Below, piece after piece: positions 44,376 to 56,217 of a stretch of DNA of 64,000 nt; positions within the stretch are counted from its first letter, which is position 1; the number at the start of each line of letters is the position of its first letter. The position numbers and the translations under genes are program-made. This stretch comes from Diplonema papillatum (lineage: Eukaryota > Euglenozoa > Diplonemea > Diplonemida > Diplonemidae), in NCBI GenBank assembly GCA_030068145.1, contig JAPJBO010000285.1, forward strand, positions 1 through 64,000, read 5' to 3'. The notes beneath the pieces are model-generated. The model had not been told where the DNA came from and did not search any database. It was given only the letters and a program-made list of their open reading frames with translations.

Positions 44376-45515
44376 AGTTAGGGTAGAAAGTTTTTTTTTT
44401 TGTGCCCATGTTATTTTGACCCCCAAAATTTTCCGCGCAAAAACAAAACTTTTCTTGGCTAGGAAACCACAACGTCCCCGAAGAAGAGAAACGAAGATTC
44501 GGGTTCTCATGAGGACCAGGGGGGCACCAAAAGACAGACAAATCCAAAAAACACCGAATTTCCGCGTTTAGAGGCAGGGTTTAACATACTCTGAGTGATT
44601 TTTGGCGGACCAAAAAATCGACAATTTGTCACAAGTCTGTCATGCCACACTGTGATGTTCGTGTGTGCATGAAGAGACTTTGCGTGTCATTTCGTAGTTG
44701 TTTTGCTTTTCTTGTGCTCGACTCTCACGTCGTGCGTTCTCTGCTTGTTGAGCCAACACACGGCTTCGTCAAAAAGGTTTGGGCAAGGGAGCTACACAGG
44801 TGTGCCTACAAAAGACCATCACGTCGATGGAACGGCGAAGGAAAACCGCAATTTGTGTCATGTCAGTTGGACACGAAACCTTCTGCTTCACCTTTTTCTT
44901 TTGAACGGACCCCTTACCGCCACCATGCTACGGTTGCAGTCTGATGCTTGAATGGGAAAACTTGACTTTTTCTTTGAACCAACTACACCCTGAAGGCTGT
45001 GTAAAGTTCTCGTATCGAGTGTTCCTGCTACCGGGGAGGCAGCAGAAGACGAGTAACAACCGACGCGAGCGAGCGAAGATGCGGCGAACGAACTCTGCGT
45101 CGAACCCGACAACAAAACGGCGTAGAGGAGCGCCCATCGAAGCGCGGCCATCGCCCAAGCGCCGTGAAGAAGCAGAAATCGACGCGCAACCGATGAACCT
45201 GGACGAGCAGTCGAAGGAGTCGCGAGGCACCAAACGCGCGCCTGTGCGCGACGACCTGTTAACAACCTGTTAACAACCCAAACCTAGAATAAAAGTGCAT
45301 GCACAACGAAAGTTAGAAAAAAAAAACCTTGTAAGAAAATTGGAAAAAAAGTCGCGGTCTCAAAAACCCAGGACCGGGGGTCCCGAGTACATTCACCCCT
45401 GCACTTTCCTGTTGAAAAGTTTTTTTTTTCCAAAAGTTTTTTTTCCCGGAGGTTTGGAAAATTTTGCGCGCGCGCGAACATGGGCACAAAAAAAAAAAAA
45501 CTTTCTACCCTTAGT
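44376..45515. mobile_element. 1.1-kb inverted-repeat element
   Basis: Left end agttagggtagaaag, T-run, gtgcccatg (44376-44410) is inverted at 45478-45515 (catgggcac, A-run, ctttctacccttagt); aaaattttcc follows inside both. A plus ATG ORF (44944-45273) inside is basic (NNRRERAKMRRTNSASNPTT) with no recognised domain. Confidence 0.75.
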
Positions 45516-45870
45516 GGTGTTACCCACAATGCTGAATATAGAAGTTTGATAGAAGTTGTATGGAGTAGAGGGTGTCACTTTTTATTGCTATAATGATGGT
45601 GCACAACGCTGACGTTTTCTTGAGCCGAACTCCCGTTTTCTGCGCGCAAGCCCAACTGCGGTTGTGGTTCGCGCTGCACGCGGCCCTTTGGACCCATTTC
45701 GGGCGAGGTAAAGACACTGGCCTTGCCAACACCTCCAGTACTTTCTGACCACCTGTGATGTTCATCTTGGCAAGGGGCCAATGTGCAAGCGACCTTGCGT
45801 TTCTTGTGCTGATGCACTGGATGGCTCGCCTCGGCCTTTCCCTGCCACCAGCTCACAAGGGTGTTGTCCT

Positions 45871-46150
45871 GGCGGCTGGCTGGGCAGCTGGCTGGGCGAC
45901 TGGCTGGGCAGCTGGCTGGGCGACTGGCTGGGCGACTGGCTGGGCGACTGGCTGGGCGACTGGCTGGGCGACTGGCTGGGCGACTGGCTGGGCAGCTGGC
46001 TGGGCAGCTGGCTGGGCGACTGGCTGGGCAGCTGGCTGGGCGACTGGCTGGGCAGCTGGCTGGACGACTGGCTGGACGACTGGCTGGGCGACTGGCTGGG
46101 CGACTGGCTGGGCGACTGGCTGGGCGACTGGCTGGGCGACTGGCTCCGTT
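45871..46150. repeat. 12-bp tandem array, about 23 units (ggctgggcgact)
   Basis: Perfect 12-bp period with ga/ag and ct/tt variants. All six frames are open; ASRP/ASCP or PSQS/PSQL tetrapeptides result on the minus strand. Confidence 0.95.
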
Positions 46151-46397
46151 TTGCATCACAGCCGCGCCAAACCGACGGGCCACCGGCGTTGCTGACGTGG
46201 TCACCGTATTTCAAAACAGCCGCGGCAATCCCGCCATGCACTGCTCGTAAGTGCCCAGTGCTATCTGGGAGAGGACTGGTGCGGTTTCTGCTGCCATCTT
46301 TCCTTGTTTCAGCATAACTTTGTTCACGATCATCGTGAACGTACATGACATTGTTATGTGCAGATTTGTTCCTTCCCTGGTTCATCCATTTAACCCC

Positions 46398-47162
46398 TTA
46401 ACTCCAGGCTCTCAACTTTTCCCTGGTTATTTGGTCGAAATCCAAGCTTAAAAGTTCGTTCCCCTCCTTAGCGGTCTCGAGGCCCTTCGAGGGTGCACTT
46501 GAAGCTTGTGTGATATTTTTGCAACTGAGCTCTTCGCATTTAAGAGTTTTCCGTCTGATATACACACGGTGGCCCTCAGGACAATATGTCTGTTGAGCGT
46601 CGAGCCTGTCCTGAGCTTCTGGATTGGTCAGGGCCTTTTGCCCACCCCCGGCCACCCGACCAGCATTTTAGCTAAAGGTGGCCAAATACTCGGTAAGTCT
46701 TCTGAGGGTTGTTCTAAAATACTTCTGGGGGGTGCATAGACAGGAGCGTTCACAACAAGCATCCAATTCGGACAGCTTGAAGACGCTGTCCAAGTAGTCG
46801 TTTTGGAACCTTGCCGTCGTAGTTGTTGCTGCAGTCGTAGTCGTGTGCACTTCCTCCGCGTGGCACCACACTCCTGGAGGCACTTCAAACAGATGAATCC
46901 TCTTGTACCAGTCTCTTCTTCACTTCGGGCTGAGGAAACGAAGCAACCTTTCTCCAGGTTTTCGCACTGCAGATTTTGCAGCATCCCTGTTCTTCAGTAC
47001 CTGCCATCCCAGTTCTGAAGTGCGCTCATAGGGGATGGCAATATGCCTGGTGAAGTGAAGTGCAAAAGGAGGGGCCATGGGGGACAACCTTTTTGGGTCG
47101 TATTCTGACGATTTCGTGACCGATCTTTCCATTCCGTGTCTTCTCGGGAGCAACATGCACAT
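46398..47162 (-). pseudogene. broken ORF inside the 1.9-kb element, unknown
   Basis: One minus frame looks protein-like along its length: HIAIPYERTSELGWQVLKNR; a TGA near 46918; then RFQNDYLDSVFKLSELDACC and YFRTTLRRLTEYLATF; a TAA near 46668; then YCPEGHRVYIRRKTLKCEEL (zinc-ribbon-like). Two in-frame stops and location inside an inverted-repeat element suggest a dead element protein. Family not recognised. Confidence 0.4.
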
Positions 47163-47449
47163 ATCACACGTACCACACGCGCTCCCGGTATGATCTAAAT
47201 ATAATTATATCGGGTTGAACGCGTCCAAGGGGGGTCATCTTTTTTTTTCTAAACCCTCGGGAACAGAGAGACCGGGGACACCTGCGCGCATAGCATCAAA
47301 AATTGGTCGATTTAGTGAAACCTTTGGTGACTGTGTGCGCTGCCATAGGGTGGTCATTTTTGACATATCGAAATAAAAAGTGACACACCCCCCCTGAATA
47401 TAGAAGTTTGATAGAAGTTGTGTAGGCTCCTAGTGGGTAACACCACTTA

Positions 47450-50030
47450 GGTGTAATTTGGTGTAAAACGAAAGCCGTCAGCGTCCATTTTTGTTAAGCA
47501 TTGAGTCAACGATGATGAGAATGAGGTCAGGTTGGTCATTTCCAGGTCAAGGTTTGTTTCCGCTCGCTTTCGCAGCGCGGACTTTCCGAGCCGTTCTGGC
47601 TGTTTTGGGTCGATGGGAAAGAAGATAGGCCTTTCACTAGCGTCGAGTTCTTCGGCAGCGTGGACCTACGCGATCTCTTTCCTCTTCGCGTCTTCCCTGT
47701 CGGGGATGCGGGCTTTTTTTGGAGACTCCTGCAGGGTCCGCGACCTTCTTGTTAAGCATTAGGAGCACTACTTGCAGTTTTGTGAAGCTCTTTGCCACTG
47801 TTGTCTTGGACTCACTCGCTAGCTCCCGTTCAACTAGTCCTTTTGAAAAGCTGGCCTGCTCTGCCTAGGCGGTGGGTTCGCGTCGTCGGAGCTGCGCATC
47901 GACACTTAAAATCAGCACACACACGGTCGCTCCGCACACTACTAGATTGACAACCTTAGAACGGTGGAAGCAAACAAAAATCGCAAAACACGTGTGGTGT
48001 ATTCACGACACAAGACGAAGTTGTTGAACGTTGACTTGTTTGCAGCTACCCTGTTGACGCTTCAGGCATGACGCTGCGTGCATTATGATCAAGGAAGTCC
48101 AGACTCCGTTGCACATTCTCTCGAATGTGCTGTCGGGTTTCTGATTCTCGGACAATAGGGATTGATGGCTAGCGGAGTTCGTTTCGACCCTCAGAATACG
48201 ATGGCACGGGTTGTTTGCCCGAGCTTTACCGCCGATTACAATGCTCCAACCGTGGTGGGCTGCCGAATTACCTCTCTGTTTTCTAAAATGAGCTTTTGAG
48301 TTCGGCCCACTGACTTGTGACAATAAAGGACTTCCAGGTCACATGATGGTTTGTAGCATGGAATTTGGAATGGCAGGTTTGTGGTCGAGCAGCCCTTTCC
48401 TTACATTTTGAGAGTGCCATTGAACCTCGGGGACACAGATATTCGAACTCAGAATTTAAAAACAGAGACGCAGCATGCGCTTCCCGAAACAGTCGGAGTG
48501 ACCCGAGTGGTCGCAAGCATTCTTGGGATCGCATGAATAACCTTGGACAGAAGAATCATCTAACGAGCCACGAGTTTGGTGCAGAATGAAATGTTGTTGC
48601 TGAGGGCGGCATGCAGTTAGTTTGCATAGGTCCGCAAAGGAGTGAATTCCTTGACGAGAGTCAGTGTTCAGCCCTGTTCACAGTTGCAATTTGTTGGCAT
48701 TGTCTTGGACCAATTTCGTGGCTGTTGCAAGTGAGGAGATGTTTGCTGACACATTGTGAAGTATGCGCGCTATTCGAGGCCTGCAACGACAAAATGAATG
48801 AACCCCGCTTTTTGAGAGGAAGAATGCCAGACAGCAAAGGGGAGCAGACGCCCTACCACCAATAAGTACAGCGCTTCGGTGTACCCTCGCGGCTCAAGCG
48901 GGTGTAACTGCATAAGCTAGTCTTGTTGGTCTTAGGGAAGTGGAGAAGGGAGATGCTTTCATGCCGGAGTAAAGACGAGAAAAAATGTAGCAGGTGCGGT
49001 TGTAACAAAACAGAAAGAATTCCTTGATGTCGGTACGGCCAATCCAGATTCTCTCGCGCAGGGAAGAATGTAATTGGAAGCAAGATTTGAGCTCGGCATC
49101 TTGCAAAGAAGTGCTCCCCTCCTTTTCCTCCACGCTTAAAACAGGATACATCGTGGGGAATCAGTGAAGAATCCCGTATTGGCCAAGATCGGAATGTGTT
49201 TCTCAAGATTTTCGAAGGTTATGTTGACCAGATCTATGCTATGATGGTTCGCATTGCGAAGGTATATGGCCGTAGGAAAAGGAGACATGGGCGGAAGAGC
49301 GTATCAATGATCTGCAGTGACCGGGAATTAGTGTGCGAGGCTCTTCTGGTGTTTGGTTGTCTTTGCCGAGAAGCGCTTGTTGATTTTGAAGGCGGAGTGG
49401 TTAAAAATACGGAGAACAAAACAGATTCCAATTGTGCAAAATGCCTGTTATTGCAAGCAAAACAACTGGGAGATGGTGATACAGGGGAACACACTGCGCC
49501 TTGTCGAATCAGCCCCACGTCATTTTTTGTTGCAGGATGGCGACCTCTGGTTTTCAAAGCCATGTGAGGGTGAGGCGCAACGCTCACGATGACTTCTGAA
49601 GCCCGCCTACTGTAGCAGTAAGCTACAAATGGCATGATAGGCCCCCAGAATCCGTTCCCGTACAGTTGGACAAATTGAGCCGCATTGAAACGGCGCCCGT
49701 TTCCGGTTGGTGGTTGCGGGCACAATTGTGGTTCGACACACTCCATCGATATTTGAGAAGAACCGAAAGTGTGATGCTGCGCTAATGCTGAGTGCAAAGG
49801 CGTCGCTGATCGCCTACACAATACGTTGTTACGTCCCCCAACCGGTCGCGAGAAACCGCCCACTGGGAGTCATCTGTTGATTGTTTGTTCGTAGGTACAT
49901 ATCGGAGACACATACTTACAAACAACCCAGCTTAGGGTCCATAGCAATCGAATTTCTCGTCGAGACAACCGCGTGAATTTTTGAGCACGAATCTGAGTCT
50001 TTAAAGGAACAACATTAAAAACATACAGGC
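47450..50030. other. mostly unassigned region
   Basis: Possible coding pieces: a minus ATG ORF 49151-48894 (85 aa; ELKSCFQLHSSLRERIWIGR, DIKEFFLFCYNRTCYIF) and a plus frame 49196-49567 (RRKRRHGRKSVSMICSDREL, CEALLVFGCLCREALVDFEG). Neither has a recognised domain, and starts and splice sites are unclear. A 270-bp stretch at 47491-47763 is bracketed by ttgttaagcatt on both sides and is Lys/Arg-rich when read on minus. No other repeat or element identified. Confidence 0.35.
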
Positions 50031-50036
50031 GAATTC

Positions 50037-50277
50037 TCAGGAGTCGGAAGATTCGATGACGAAAAGTTGCGGTGCTTGGCAGAAAGTAGCCCGCCGGCAC
50101 TGCCCACGCCATTTGATGACAGGGGCCACCTGTGTATAGTATTCGTAGGTTGACGTTGAGAAGCTACCAGTTTTGCGCAGATCTGCCAAGGAAGGAGATG
50201 CAAGCGGCGGAGTTCGACGAGAGGCACCAAATTTAGCACCAAACTTCGCGTCCCACATTGTGGGTTGAGCACGCGGC
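50037..50277 (-). CDS. myosin heavy chain, inferred last exon
   Basis: Begins after gtgttttcag with one base completing the codon left by the preceding exon, then PRAQPTMWDAKFGAKFG, SLADLRKTGSFSTSTYEYYT, PVIKWRGQCRRATFCQAPQL and a stop. The phase matches exactly. The sequence is a Lys/Arg/Ser-rich tail with no known domain. The call rests on phase, a good acceptor and composition; a cDNA could overturn it. Confidence 0.55.
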
Positions 50278-50306
50278 CTGAAAACACACTGGTTTCGACG
50301 CTTGTT

Positions 50307-52041
50307 CCACCTGGTCCAGACGAAAATATCGGGGAGTATCGGGGAGTTTCGGGGAGTTTCGGGGAATTTCGGGGAGTTTTCGGGGAAATTCGGGGAGTTT
50401 CGGGGTGTTTCCTTTGTGGCGACCACTTTCCCTGCAGCCGGCCTTGGCGAAGGCGGGGAGGGGGCTACGCTATTATGGCCCTACCTTGCGCAGAGCGGTC
50501 CCGTGTTTGGCTATGCCCCGAAGACGAAGATAGAGGCTGAGAAGGAAGGACAGACTGGGAGGTACAGGTTGGCACGGTTTGACACCGGTAGCGACAGGAT
50601 CCGCTGCGGCAAGGAGAGCAGGAACTGTTCCACCAGAGGTCATGCGGGTACAGAGTCAATGCTCGTGCTCGAGTCGCAGCTGGGGACGAACAGGCACGCC
50701 TTCAATGATGAGGTCTGGGGGATGGACGTATTTTCCACGTATGGGCGGACGGCACCTCCGGCAAGAAGGGGCAGAAGAGGGTAAAGTTAGTGGGCGGCGG
50801 AGACCCAGTGTATGGAGGTAGGCGTAGAGTGTGCACGAGACATCACAAAGCGAAATGCGAAGAGTGCAAGCATCGGCAAGCGTCGGTAGCGCGCTGCTGC
50901 CGAGGCACACCACGCGACAGGGGACGGCCCTAACCACCAGGACCAGGGGCAGCTACGGTCGAAGACGGCAATTCGAGCGAGGAGTAAGGTTGATAACCAA
51001 AATGAGAGGCACGATGGCCATCCGAAAGCAGGGTTGCAGGATGATGCTTGGCCAAGGATACGGTTGCTATGGCGACTGGGACAGAGAGATAACGCAAGAT
51101 AGAGTGTCCTCCTTATGGGGTGGTCACACCTTCGCAGTCCCAGGACCTGCATACGGTCGTCGACTGACCATTCCCGAGACGAGTTGGAATGCGGGTACCA
51201 TCTTTCCGGAGATTTCCGGTTCCTCCCGTACTCTACAACTCCCCACATAACTTTCAGCCGGGTGCACGAATTCAGAATTCCGGGATGGGTTGACCCACTG
51301 TTTCCGATGCGGCTTCCAATCATCGAAGGCTAAACTCGGGTGCAGGAGCGGTGCTCGTCGTTCGGGACCAGATGGGGGACGACTGGGTCTGCCCGGTTTA
51401 CACGTGACTGCTGCAGCGTGGTCAGAAGTGGGAAGGTCATCGGGAGATGGCGGGCGCGAATAATTTTTGCCCAAACCAAAACCCAAGAGGGGATTGGAGA
51501 GTTTGACATAAGAATGGCAAACTCGTGGTACCGAAGGTTGCAACCGCAAACAGAAGAGTCAGATGATGGTTGAACCTGCGCACATGCACACGACGCGTCC
51601 TGTTCAGACTCCTCCCTGTGTCCAAGGACTCAAAGGCAGGTCCTGCAGGTTTTCCAGCAACTGCTGGTTCGCCTTGAGGCCCTCCGAATCCGCAGGCTGA
51701 AGGGTGTGCCTCAACAACTGCCCAAGCTACAGTTGGTAGATGCATCCGGTTAGTAGAGGAAGAGGATCGGAGGAGGAGGAACACGGACGGCTTCAGGGAG
51801 CCGCGTCCGAAGCACACTAGCACACCTACCTGCACACCTCACCCACTGGCCCGCACCCGTCTACCCAACTACCCACCTGTTCACCCATCCACCGACCTGC
51901 TCACCCACCGGCAGCCCCACTTTTTCCCACAAAAATCGGGCTGAGTATCGGGGAGTTTCGGGGAGTTGCGGGGAGTTTCGGGGAGTTTCGGGGAAGTGTC
52001 GGGGAGTTTCGGGGAACTTACCAGGAGCCCGGACCAGGTGG
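50307..52041. mobile_element. GGGGAGTTTC-repeat element, copy 2, with TIR and 5-bp TSD
   Basis: Ends CCACCTGGTCC (50307-50317) and GGACCAGGTGG (52031-52041), perfectly inverted, flanked on both sides by TTGTT (50302-50306, 52042-52046). Direct arrays of tcggggagtt units lie inside both ends (50328-50412, 51943-52018). Interior shared with 32520-34052, including the GRYRLARFDTGSDRIRCGK frame and CEECKHRQASVARCCRG. No known transposase or RT. It fills most of myosin intron 4. Confidence 0.85.
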
Positions 52042-52410
52042 TTGTTATATAATCCACTCTTTGGATTCCGTATCGTCGGTTTTCCTCATTAGAAATACGC
52101 TTGACTATGGTCTAGACAAATCTTTTTGTTTAAGTCGGCACTAGTTCGACCACCTCTTTGGTCTTTAGTGGGGCCCCAAAGACGGGGCACAACACCCAGC
52201 TCACAAAACGGTCCAAGGCTCAGCGATGCACAAAAACGCTTGAGGCGACTGGGTCCGAAACGCACTTCTTTTTCTGCGGAGAAGTCCAGATTCAAGAGTT
52301 GGCGACCTCGCTTGCTGAAGAGACAGCTTGTCCTTGACCCCTTCTCATTCTGTACAAAAACGCCCAGCGCTGATGGCTTTCGTCTAACGTTTTGTAAAAA
52401 GCTAACATAC

Positions 52411-53648
52411 CCAGCTTGCGCAACATCGCACACATCGGCTACATCACACCACAGGTACCGACCGTCAGGAAACTCGACCCTAAATTGGGACCTGCCTCCC
52501 GGTTCATGGTCAGAAACAGTGGCCAGTGCTTGGGCGGATGAAACATACACCTGCTGCCCTTTGCGCACCATGACAGGTGGGCAGGCAAGGATGTCGATAG
52601 CATGGGAATTGATACTTCCATCCGAATGCGTGTGCGTGCCAGGGAGCAGTGTCTTCACTACATGCGGGTGTGGTGTGGTGGGCGAACTAAAGGGGGTTGT
52701 GGAAGGTGTACGTGGGCTCACTGCAAGCAGCTCGAGAGTTAGTCGGTTTTCAAGAACCTGGGTGTGCGCCTTCTGCTGCAACGTGTGCAACTCCTCGGCA
52801 GCTGCGATGTTGATCTCCGGTGCATTCGGCAGTGCGAGCCGCTCAACCAAAGATCTGTCTTTCACGCGGTTCCGCTCGCGGCGTAGCTGTTCTTTGCGAC
52901 CCCGCTCTTCGCGGCTGTTGTGGAGCGCCGCGTGCGCCTGAATCCGAAGCTTCTCAAGCTCAACGCGCTGCCGAAGCTCGGCACCCGAAGTGCTGAACGT
53001 GTTGAAAGCACGCGCTTCTTCGCCTTCGAGGGCTCGTCGGGCTATCGTTTCTGCGGTCTCGCACTGCAGTAGCACGATTAAACATGCCAACCGATACTGT
53101 TCATCTCGGAAAGGCTTGTGCAAACCGAGCTCCTCTTGCTCAATTTCTTTGCGCGCTTTTTCCTCGTCTGCAGACAGATTAAAGCTCGCATTTTTGAGTT
53201 TGTCCGCCAGCTCTCGTGCAACACGTTCCGCTTCCTCGCGTGCATATTTATCTGCGTCTAGCTTTCGTTGCTCTTCTTCTCGTTTTCGCCTCGCTTCCAA
53301 CTCCTTCAAAACCTGCTTTCTCGCTTCATCAAGCAATGCGCTGTTCACCGTCAGGACCGTCTTCCTTACGTCGGCGATGGAGAACAAGCCTCTCGCAAAC
53401 GCTTGCGCCACCTCTGCATGTTTACGCAGTCGTTCTTTTTTCATTGTTTCGACTTCGACAAAGGCCTCAGCCTTCATGAAAACCTTCGTTTTGCCGAGCT
53501 GTGCGCTTTTCTTCTCCATGCCGCACTCCTTCAGTATTTTCTCACACGCTGCTCGTCCTTTTCCTCCCCCTGGACTAATGACACGATACTTGTAGAAAAA
53601 GTCATCGTGCTTTAAGCGCACGGGGAATCCGGCCTTCCGAATTGTGAC
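52411..53648 (-). CDS. myosin heavy chain, converter/neck/tail exon
   Basis: Starts after aaacacag with VTIRKAGFPVRLKHDDFFYK, the converter region. GKTKVFMKAEAFVEVE marks the end of the motor. The expected lever arm follows (KKERLRKHAEVAQAFARGLF) but lacks a clear IQ motif (IQxxxRGxxxR). A charged alpha-helical coiled-coil region comes next (LEARRKREEEQRKLDADKYA), then a Pro/Thr linker and a small barrel-like segment (QFRVEFPDGRYLWCDVADVC). I end the exon at GCTGG|GTATGT; the open frame continues to 52089 but would be intron. The class is not determined. Confidence 0.8.
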
Positions 53649-53965
53649 CTGTGTTTTAGGTTGCTCAATATACGGAATGGACGTGATCGTTCACGAGAAG
53701 TCGTGATTCTGGCCTGAAGAAAAATAATCGTTATTTTGAATATTTATGAGACAAAACCATATCGGAAGCACTTAAGTGGGGAAAATATTTATCGGAACGT
53801 TTCCGATAAATATTTTTTTGTTTCCGATAAATATTTTTTGTTTCCGATAAATATTTTTTTTTGTTTCCGATAAATAGTTTTTTTGTTTCCGATAAATATT
53901 TTTTGTTTCCGATAAATATTTTTCTGTTTCCGATAAATATTTTTGATACGGGTTCCTGGGGACTA

Positions 53966-54628
53966 CTGGGGGGGGTCAAATACAATAGGTATAATATTGT
54001 ATTTGCTGGGGGAGGATAGAGAAAACCGGGTTTTCAAAAAAGTCCGAATTTCGACACATAGTCAAATACAATTATACTGGTTTTGGGTTTTAGGCCACCT
54101 TGGGGGTTAACAATGGAGGAAATTTGGCAAAAACGTTGCGGGACGGAAAGAGCTATCCCTGGCATGTATCGGCACCTTTTCTACACTCGATATAGCCTAA
54201 AATCTGACCCCCAGGTGGCACTTCAGACTTTGGAAAAACCACTCCGCCAGGAATCGAACCAGCACCCTCAGCACCACATGTGGGTGTGGGAACCGCTGGA
54301 CCACGTGCTAAAAAAAAGCGGGCCATTTCTATTCGGGTTCGGGTGGTTTTCAGAAATTATTGAATCCGAATCTGAGGAAAATGCCATCGACAGCGAAATC
54401 AAGCTGTAAGATTGGACTCCCGGCTTCAGGAGCGTTCCACATTGAACTTCTCTCGAAAAAGAAGCTGCTCTCGAGTGGGGAAGCCCGTGGAAACCCCTGC
54501 AAACCCCCACTGAGGACAAATAATATTGTATTCCAAGACTATGCTCACCAAAACCCCCTTTTCAGCGTACCTATTGTATTTGCCAATAATATTGTATTTG
54601 ACTACCTACAGTATTTGACCCCCCCCAG
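53966..54628. mobile_element. TA-flanked inverted-repeat element with tRNA-like core, copy 2
   Basis: Same family as 34077-34710, same ends and interior. Flanks read ctggggac-TA and TA-gtccccag, so the empty site would be the perfect palindrome CTGGGGACTAGTCCCCAG. Confidence 0.9.
54250..54303 (-). promoter_or_regulatory. tRNA-like Pol III internal promoter, copy 2
   Basis: A box at 54303-54293 and B box at 54260-54250, identical to the first copy. Confidence 0.65.
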
Positions 54629-54639
54629 TAGTCCCCAGT

Positions 54640-55330
54640 GCGAAATGTGCCCAAGGGGAGTCCCATTGGGCAAGCAATTTCATTGGATTTTGCGAGGACC
54701 CTAAGGAATCCGGAGCCAGTGTGATAGACCTCTGATGTGGGCCGCTTCACTGCTCGCCTGCATGTGGACTGCTCTGTACCTGTGCCTTCTCCGCGCTTGC
54801 AGCTTTTCAAGCCGGCCACGCCTGCTTTCCCTTTTCTGTCTTTCGACCTCGGTGATCCCTCGCGGGCGTCCTGCTGTGCCATCTGAATCTCCTCGCCTTC
54901 CTTCCTGGTTTGCTTGGCACCCTCTGCTCGCGCAGCTTGCGGCGCGGGTCTCTTCAGAGCCGGTCGTCTTCGTGTGCGCTGTTCTGTCATCGCTTGCCTT
55001 TGTTGCCGATTTCTGCAACAAAGGCAGTTTTGGCCCGTGAAATGGGCTACTCTCTCTTTATTGTGTGAGTGCTTTTGTCTCCAGGATTGAAATGAGGCTG
55101 ACGCGGAAAATCCTACCGTCCGACATGGCACAAGTCAAGGGAAACAAATATTTTACGGGAACTAGTATGCACGGCAGCCCCGATACTACTAAGCCCCGTT
55201 GGCATACTTACACTCCATGGCTGCCTCGATGGCACTAAATCCGTAGTCGTGGTTAGACATTTTCAGGTAGGATGTTACCTGGTCAGGACCGCATGCAGTT
55301 TTGTCGTATTGGAGCCGCATAGGACCCGGA
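54640..55330 (-). other. interior of the satellite-armed element, basic ORF
   Basis: A minus frame from about 55131 contains NCLCCRNRQQRQAMTEQRTR and is Lys/Arg/Gln-rich; no ATG start. Possibly an element protein remnant; unassigned. Confidence 0.3.
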
Positions 55331-55334
55331 TGAA

Positions 55335-55844
55335 GTCGTTGCGAATACACACAACAGATCAACGGAGGGTAGAACTGGGGAACATGCAGATCAGACGGAA
55401 GTAGAATGTGCAAACTTATCCTTTTCTTGACTTACTATGCCGTTCTGAAAGCTGTTGAGGGGCCCCTACGTAGGTTCTCGCATGATTCGTTCGCCTTTGT
55501 AACACTATCCGTTTGAAGTAAGCTTTGCAGTTGTGTTCTTGCAATATCGAGCCGAATGGTGGGTGGCGGATTTCCGCGCTCGTGCGCAAGACGCAGTTTT
55601 ACTGCAACGGCAGTGCAAGCCGAACCCGGTTCGTGACCTTTGTCGCGGTGAAGTGGTACAAAGTCTTCAGCTTACAGATCCGGATACTGCTCAATGCAAC
55701 CAGATAGTTAGATGCCACCACTTTACCTTTAGCCATACTACAACTCACTTGATGGATACCCGTGTGCTGCATTCGAAAAGGTTTGCGTATCTGGTGTTGA
55801 AAATTGAACAGCCTTTGCTTGGGAGGCTTTCGACCCGAAACTAG
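55335..55844 (+). repeat. shared interior block with short ORF, copy 2
   Basis: Matches 35755-36190. Keeps FLQYRAEWWVADFRARAQD after the same TAA, then diverges downstream. It sits in an element whose ends are unlike those around copy 1. Confidence 0.6.
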
Positions 55845-55991
55845 ATAGAAAACCGATCGTATTTGGCTTCGTCGCGGTCGTCCACAGGACGAAGTAGGTG
55901 AACCTACTGTCAAAGTGATCAATACTTATCGGAAACAGAAAAATATTTATCGGAAACAAAAAATATTTATCGGAAACAAAAAATATTTATT

Positions 55992-56127
55992 GTTGAACGC
56001 TTACGCCCGCCACTAAACCCAGGGTTACCTGTGTTTCGTGTGGGCTACAGCACATTTACCTCCTTTGATCTATCGCAACTGGCAGTCTCCTCAAGCATTT
56101 CCTACAAAGCAGGTGCTTATACAAAAA
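55992..56127 (-). repeat. DIRS direct repeat, 3' copy
   Basis: 136 bp from ttgttgaacgcttacgcccg to ggtgcttatacaaaa, identical as far as I can read to 60454-60589. Confidence 0.9.
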
Positions 56128-56217
56128 TACTCGAGGGACTGCCTTGTGCTCATTTCGAAGGAGGCTAGAGGGGGAGAAAACAATACAACTACAAAGTGGG
56201 TCTTTTTTGTTGAACGC

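Larger units (their letters stand above)
45513..47446. mobile_element. 1.9-kb element with mixed inverted/direct ends
   Basis: tagtggtgttacccac (45513-45528) and gtgtcactttttatt (45570-45584) are inverted at 47431-47446 and 47372-47386. Between them at both ends lies gaatatagaagtttgatag, but in direct orientation. The interior contains the 12-bp array and a broken minus ORF. Confidence 0.65.

Noticed and set aside
52089-52410. C-terminal extension of the myosin exon
   Set aside because: The frame stays open, but GTATGT at 52410 and a phase-matched acceptor at 50277 make intron read-through more likely.
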